A stretch of 64,000 nucleotides of DNA, from NCBI GenBank assembly GCA_037126765.1, contig JBBCBC010000037.1:9429263-9493262 (forward strand), written 5' to 3'. The translations under genes and the position numbers were made by a program. Shown here piece by piece: positions 62,001-64,000 of the stretch; the stretch's first letter is position 1; each line of letters starts with the position of its first letter. The notes under the pieces were generated by a model. It was not told the origin of the DNA. It worked only from the letters and a program-made list of their open reading frames with translations, and searched no databases. Source of the stretch: Stenogyne calaminthoides (taxonomy: Eukaryota; Streptophyta; Magnoliopsida; Lamiales; Lamiaceae).

Positions 62001-62430
62001 ATGGATAAAAACACATTCTATTTGCTTCGTACATGTTTTATCTCAATGGTTGCATATGGTGTTGATGGAAATAACATTTTGTCTGGCCAGAGATTAGTAA
62101 GGTTTCTTTTTATAATTAATATTAATAATCATATATACACTTCATCCGTTTATGTGAGAGTAAATCTCTTGTGCATTAAGTTCACCGTGCAATTCAAGTG
62201 TATTTTTAAAATGTGCGATAGTGTAAATAAGTTGAATATTATAATAAAAGAAATTGAACATTTCAAAAATTGTACGTTGCATACGAGACTTTTGCCCCAG
62301 TTGTAAATGCAAGAAATTGTGGTGAAATCCAAAATAATGAGCGAGAAAGCATGCTACGCTCTTTGTTTCTCCCATTAAATACAGTATTCTTCACCACTTT
62401 GGAATGTGTATGTGCGGCTATATATACCTT
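62001..62430. pseudogene. Partial duplicate of the X8 gene first exon and the ABCG 3' end
   Basis: Plus-strand 62001-62096 encodes a diverged copy of the X8 gene first exon (ISMVAYGVDGNNILSGQ) followed by a GTAAGG donor. The second and third exons are absent. Instead, 62295-62400 on the minus strand matches part of the last exon of the ABCG transporter found at 63334-63600 (GETKSVACFLAHYFGFHHNF). The X8-then-ABCG order repeats the layout of the intact pair, so the whole junction was duplicated and this copy then lost its middle. Confidence 0.75.
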
Positions 62431-62671
62431 TTTACAATATTCACTAAGATAAGATTGCGTATTATGTCAATTTAATTAGTAACGGCAAATATCATATACC
62501 TGAAATCTTCCATTCTAAAATCATATTAATATAACCATAAACAGCACATTTGAATAATTTGATTTCATGTAATGTTCGTGTATAAATTGATCATTTGCAC
62601 AAAGTGTTAGATAGACCTCATTATACTAATCAACAATATCATTTCCAGATAGCAGCTTGGTATATATTTCG

Positions 62672-63184
62672 ATGGAGAAAAACAATCTCTATTTGCTTCT
62701 TGCATGTTGTATCTCAATGGTTGCATATAGTGCTGATGGAAATAACATTTTGTCTGGCCAGAAACAAGTAAGTCTTTTTCTTTCATAAATTAATATTTTT
62801 TATCAATTGATAATTATAATAATGGTGCAACTATTTATATATATAGGCTAAGACATGGCAAGATTTCATTAAATATGCTTGTGGACTGGTAGATTGCACT
62901 ATTATCCAACCAGGTGGTGCATGTTTTGATCCTCCCCTCATTGCAGCTCATGCTAATTATCTCCTCAATTACTTCTACAAATATCGCGGTGAATGCAATA
63001 AAGATATCGGTGCTATTTGGACAGTCGACCCATGTAATCTCTCTCTATTTTTTTAACAGTATTACTTGCTTTACTGAATAGTATTAATTGTTTCCGGTGA
63101 ATAGTTTGCCATAATTACTTATATTGAAATTGTTAATTCTTATTTGCAGCATATGGCAGTTGCATCTATCCATCAGTTCCATAG
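62672..63184 (+). CDS. Small secreted X8-domain protein
   Basis: Three exons (62672-62767, 62847-63033, 63150-63184) with GT-AG borders and matching phases give 105 residues. An N-terminal hydrophobic stretch (LYLLLACCISMVAYSADG) fits a secretory signal peptide. The rest is an X8 (carbohydrate-binding CBM43-type) domain with YACGLVDCTIIQPGGACF, the HANYLLNYFY helix and DPSYGSCIYPS, all family hallmarks. X8 proteins bind beta-1,3-glucans (callose) in cell walls and at plasmodesmata. This one is short: it lacks a C-terminal GPI-anchor signal, and the usual first Cys (W-C-V) of the domain is missing, since it starts AKTWQDF. It resembles the free X8/Ole e 10-like group. Its carbohydrate binding is inferred, not shown. 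Confidence 0.85.
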
Positions 63185-63333
63185 TCATATTGAATCAAAA
63201 ACAAGGCGAGGAGGATCCAACTCTTTCTTCAACGTGTTTACTTGGGCTTTTAAAATGTTGGTAGATAAACTTAATTTTTTTTTAAATAAGACTTGTAATA
63301 TACTGTATTTGATATAAATATCAGTTCAAATGT

Positions 63334-64000
63334 TCATCTTCTTTGGAAATTCAATCTCCCAATGCAATAAGCAAAGAGAGAAGCAAGAAGAAGAGGGTAA
63401 GAAATCAGAACAAAAACCACTAGAGGCAAGAAACTGTGGTGAAATCCAAAATAATGAGTGAGAAAACCTGCTACAGTCTTTGTTTCTCCAAATACAGTGA
63501 TCTCCTTCTCTATGTCTCCATACTGTGATGTAAGAAGGCAGTTCATCGACCACGATGTAGGAATCACGTAATAAAACCATGCCCACCACTTTGGAATTTG
63601 CTGGCAATCAAATATTAAACACAATCAATTATTCAGTTTTTTTTTTTTAGAATTACAAAACTTCATTTACATGGATGATGAGATGACAAGATGTGTTATA
63701 AATATGGCTACATACGAACCCAACATTTCGTTATCATTATTCAATGTTAACGGAAAAGAATGCTTACTGGAAGGGGAATAAGGAATCCGGCAAACAAATT
63801 GAAAGTGGTGTAGAAGGCGGACTGTAAAGTGGCAGCCACCGGAAAGCTTGGGGTGATTGCAATCAGCAGCATTCCGAGATACGTGTAGTATAATAGAGCA
63901 GAGAACATAGAGTAGAAATACAGGAAGACCTTATACGCTGACCAATAGTATCCAATCATTGGATACGTGATGGCTGTGAACACAAGTGCTTGAACAAAGA
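63334..64000 (-). CDS. Full-size ABCG (PDR) transporter, C-terminal part
   Basis: The gene runs off the right edge of the window. The two visible exons on the minus strand are the last (63600-63334, ending NFQRR and TGA) and the one before it (64000 or beyond to 63768), joined by a GT-AG intron of 167 bp. The encoded end is the second transmembrane domain of a pleiotropic-drug-resistance ATP-binding cassette exporter. It shows membrane helices with MIGYYWSAYKVFLYFYSMF and LQSAFYTTFNLFAGFLIP, then IPKWWAWFYYVIPTSW, LTSQYGD, VFGETKTV and the terminal FAYCIGRLNFQRR. Such plasma-membrane proteins export hormones or secondary metabolites; the substrate cannot be told from this end alone. Nothing seen is broken. 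Confidence 0.92.

Overview
The window is nuclear DNA from a flowering plant, most likely a eudicot. It is AT-rich, its genes carry many short GT-AG introns, and it holds plant-type Copia, MULE, hAT, Stowaway, Helitron, LINE and SINE remnants beside plant-specific genes. No bacterial, organellar or CRISPR features were seen. I cannot name the species from sequence alone.

Layout. Positions 1-8050 are mostly transposon-derived, with two non-autonomous MULE-like elements that have clear target-site duplications (2245-3757 and 7086-8055), a minisatellite (6162-6470) and a broken GeBP-like gene (6513-6846). They surround one intact single-exon gene, chloroplast SRP43 (4016-5140, minus). A truncated Copia element with a nested solo LTR and a neighbouring SINE fill 8950-12216. 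A DUF868 gene (14716-15615, plus) is followed by about 6 kb of intergenic DNA. Then comes a 22-exon phototropin-2-like blue-light receptor kinase (22549-30237, plus). It converges with EMC2, an ER membrane complex TPR subunit (31301-36033, minus).

Upstream of EMC2 lies the most interesting locus, an F-box/LRR gene (38325-39973, minus). Its 5' flank is a duplicate of the EMC2 promoter and the start of EMC2 exon 1. The duplication breakpoint creates a splice donor that would fuse 22 EMC2-derived codons in frame to the F-box protein. From 41 to 55 kb there are only repeats: an hAT MITE, a TIR element, a Helitron helicase relic, AT microsatellites, a 1.77-kb tandem duplication and a LINE tail. 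A small orphan gene (55886-56296) is followed at once by a 4.86-kb Copia element with matching TSDs (56548-61411). The right edge holds a small X8-domain secreted protein (62672-63184), a partial upstream duplicate of it, and the 3' end of a full-size ABCG/PDR transporter (63334 to beyond 64000, minus).

The genes do not form one pathway. cpSRP43 (insertion of light-harvesting proteins into thylakoids) and phototropin (chloroplast positioning) both concern light use, but their proximity looks incidental. Several genes carry lesions: two frameshifts and a duplicated acceptor in phototropin, a missing donor in EMC2 and an early stop in the F-box gene. These are either real decay or uncorrected assembly errors, and transcript data would tell them apart.
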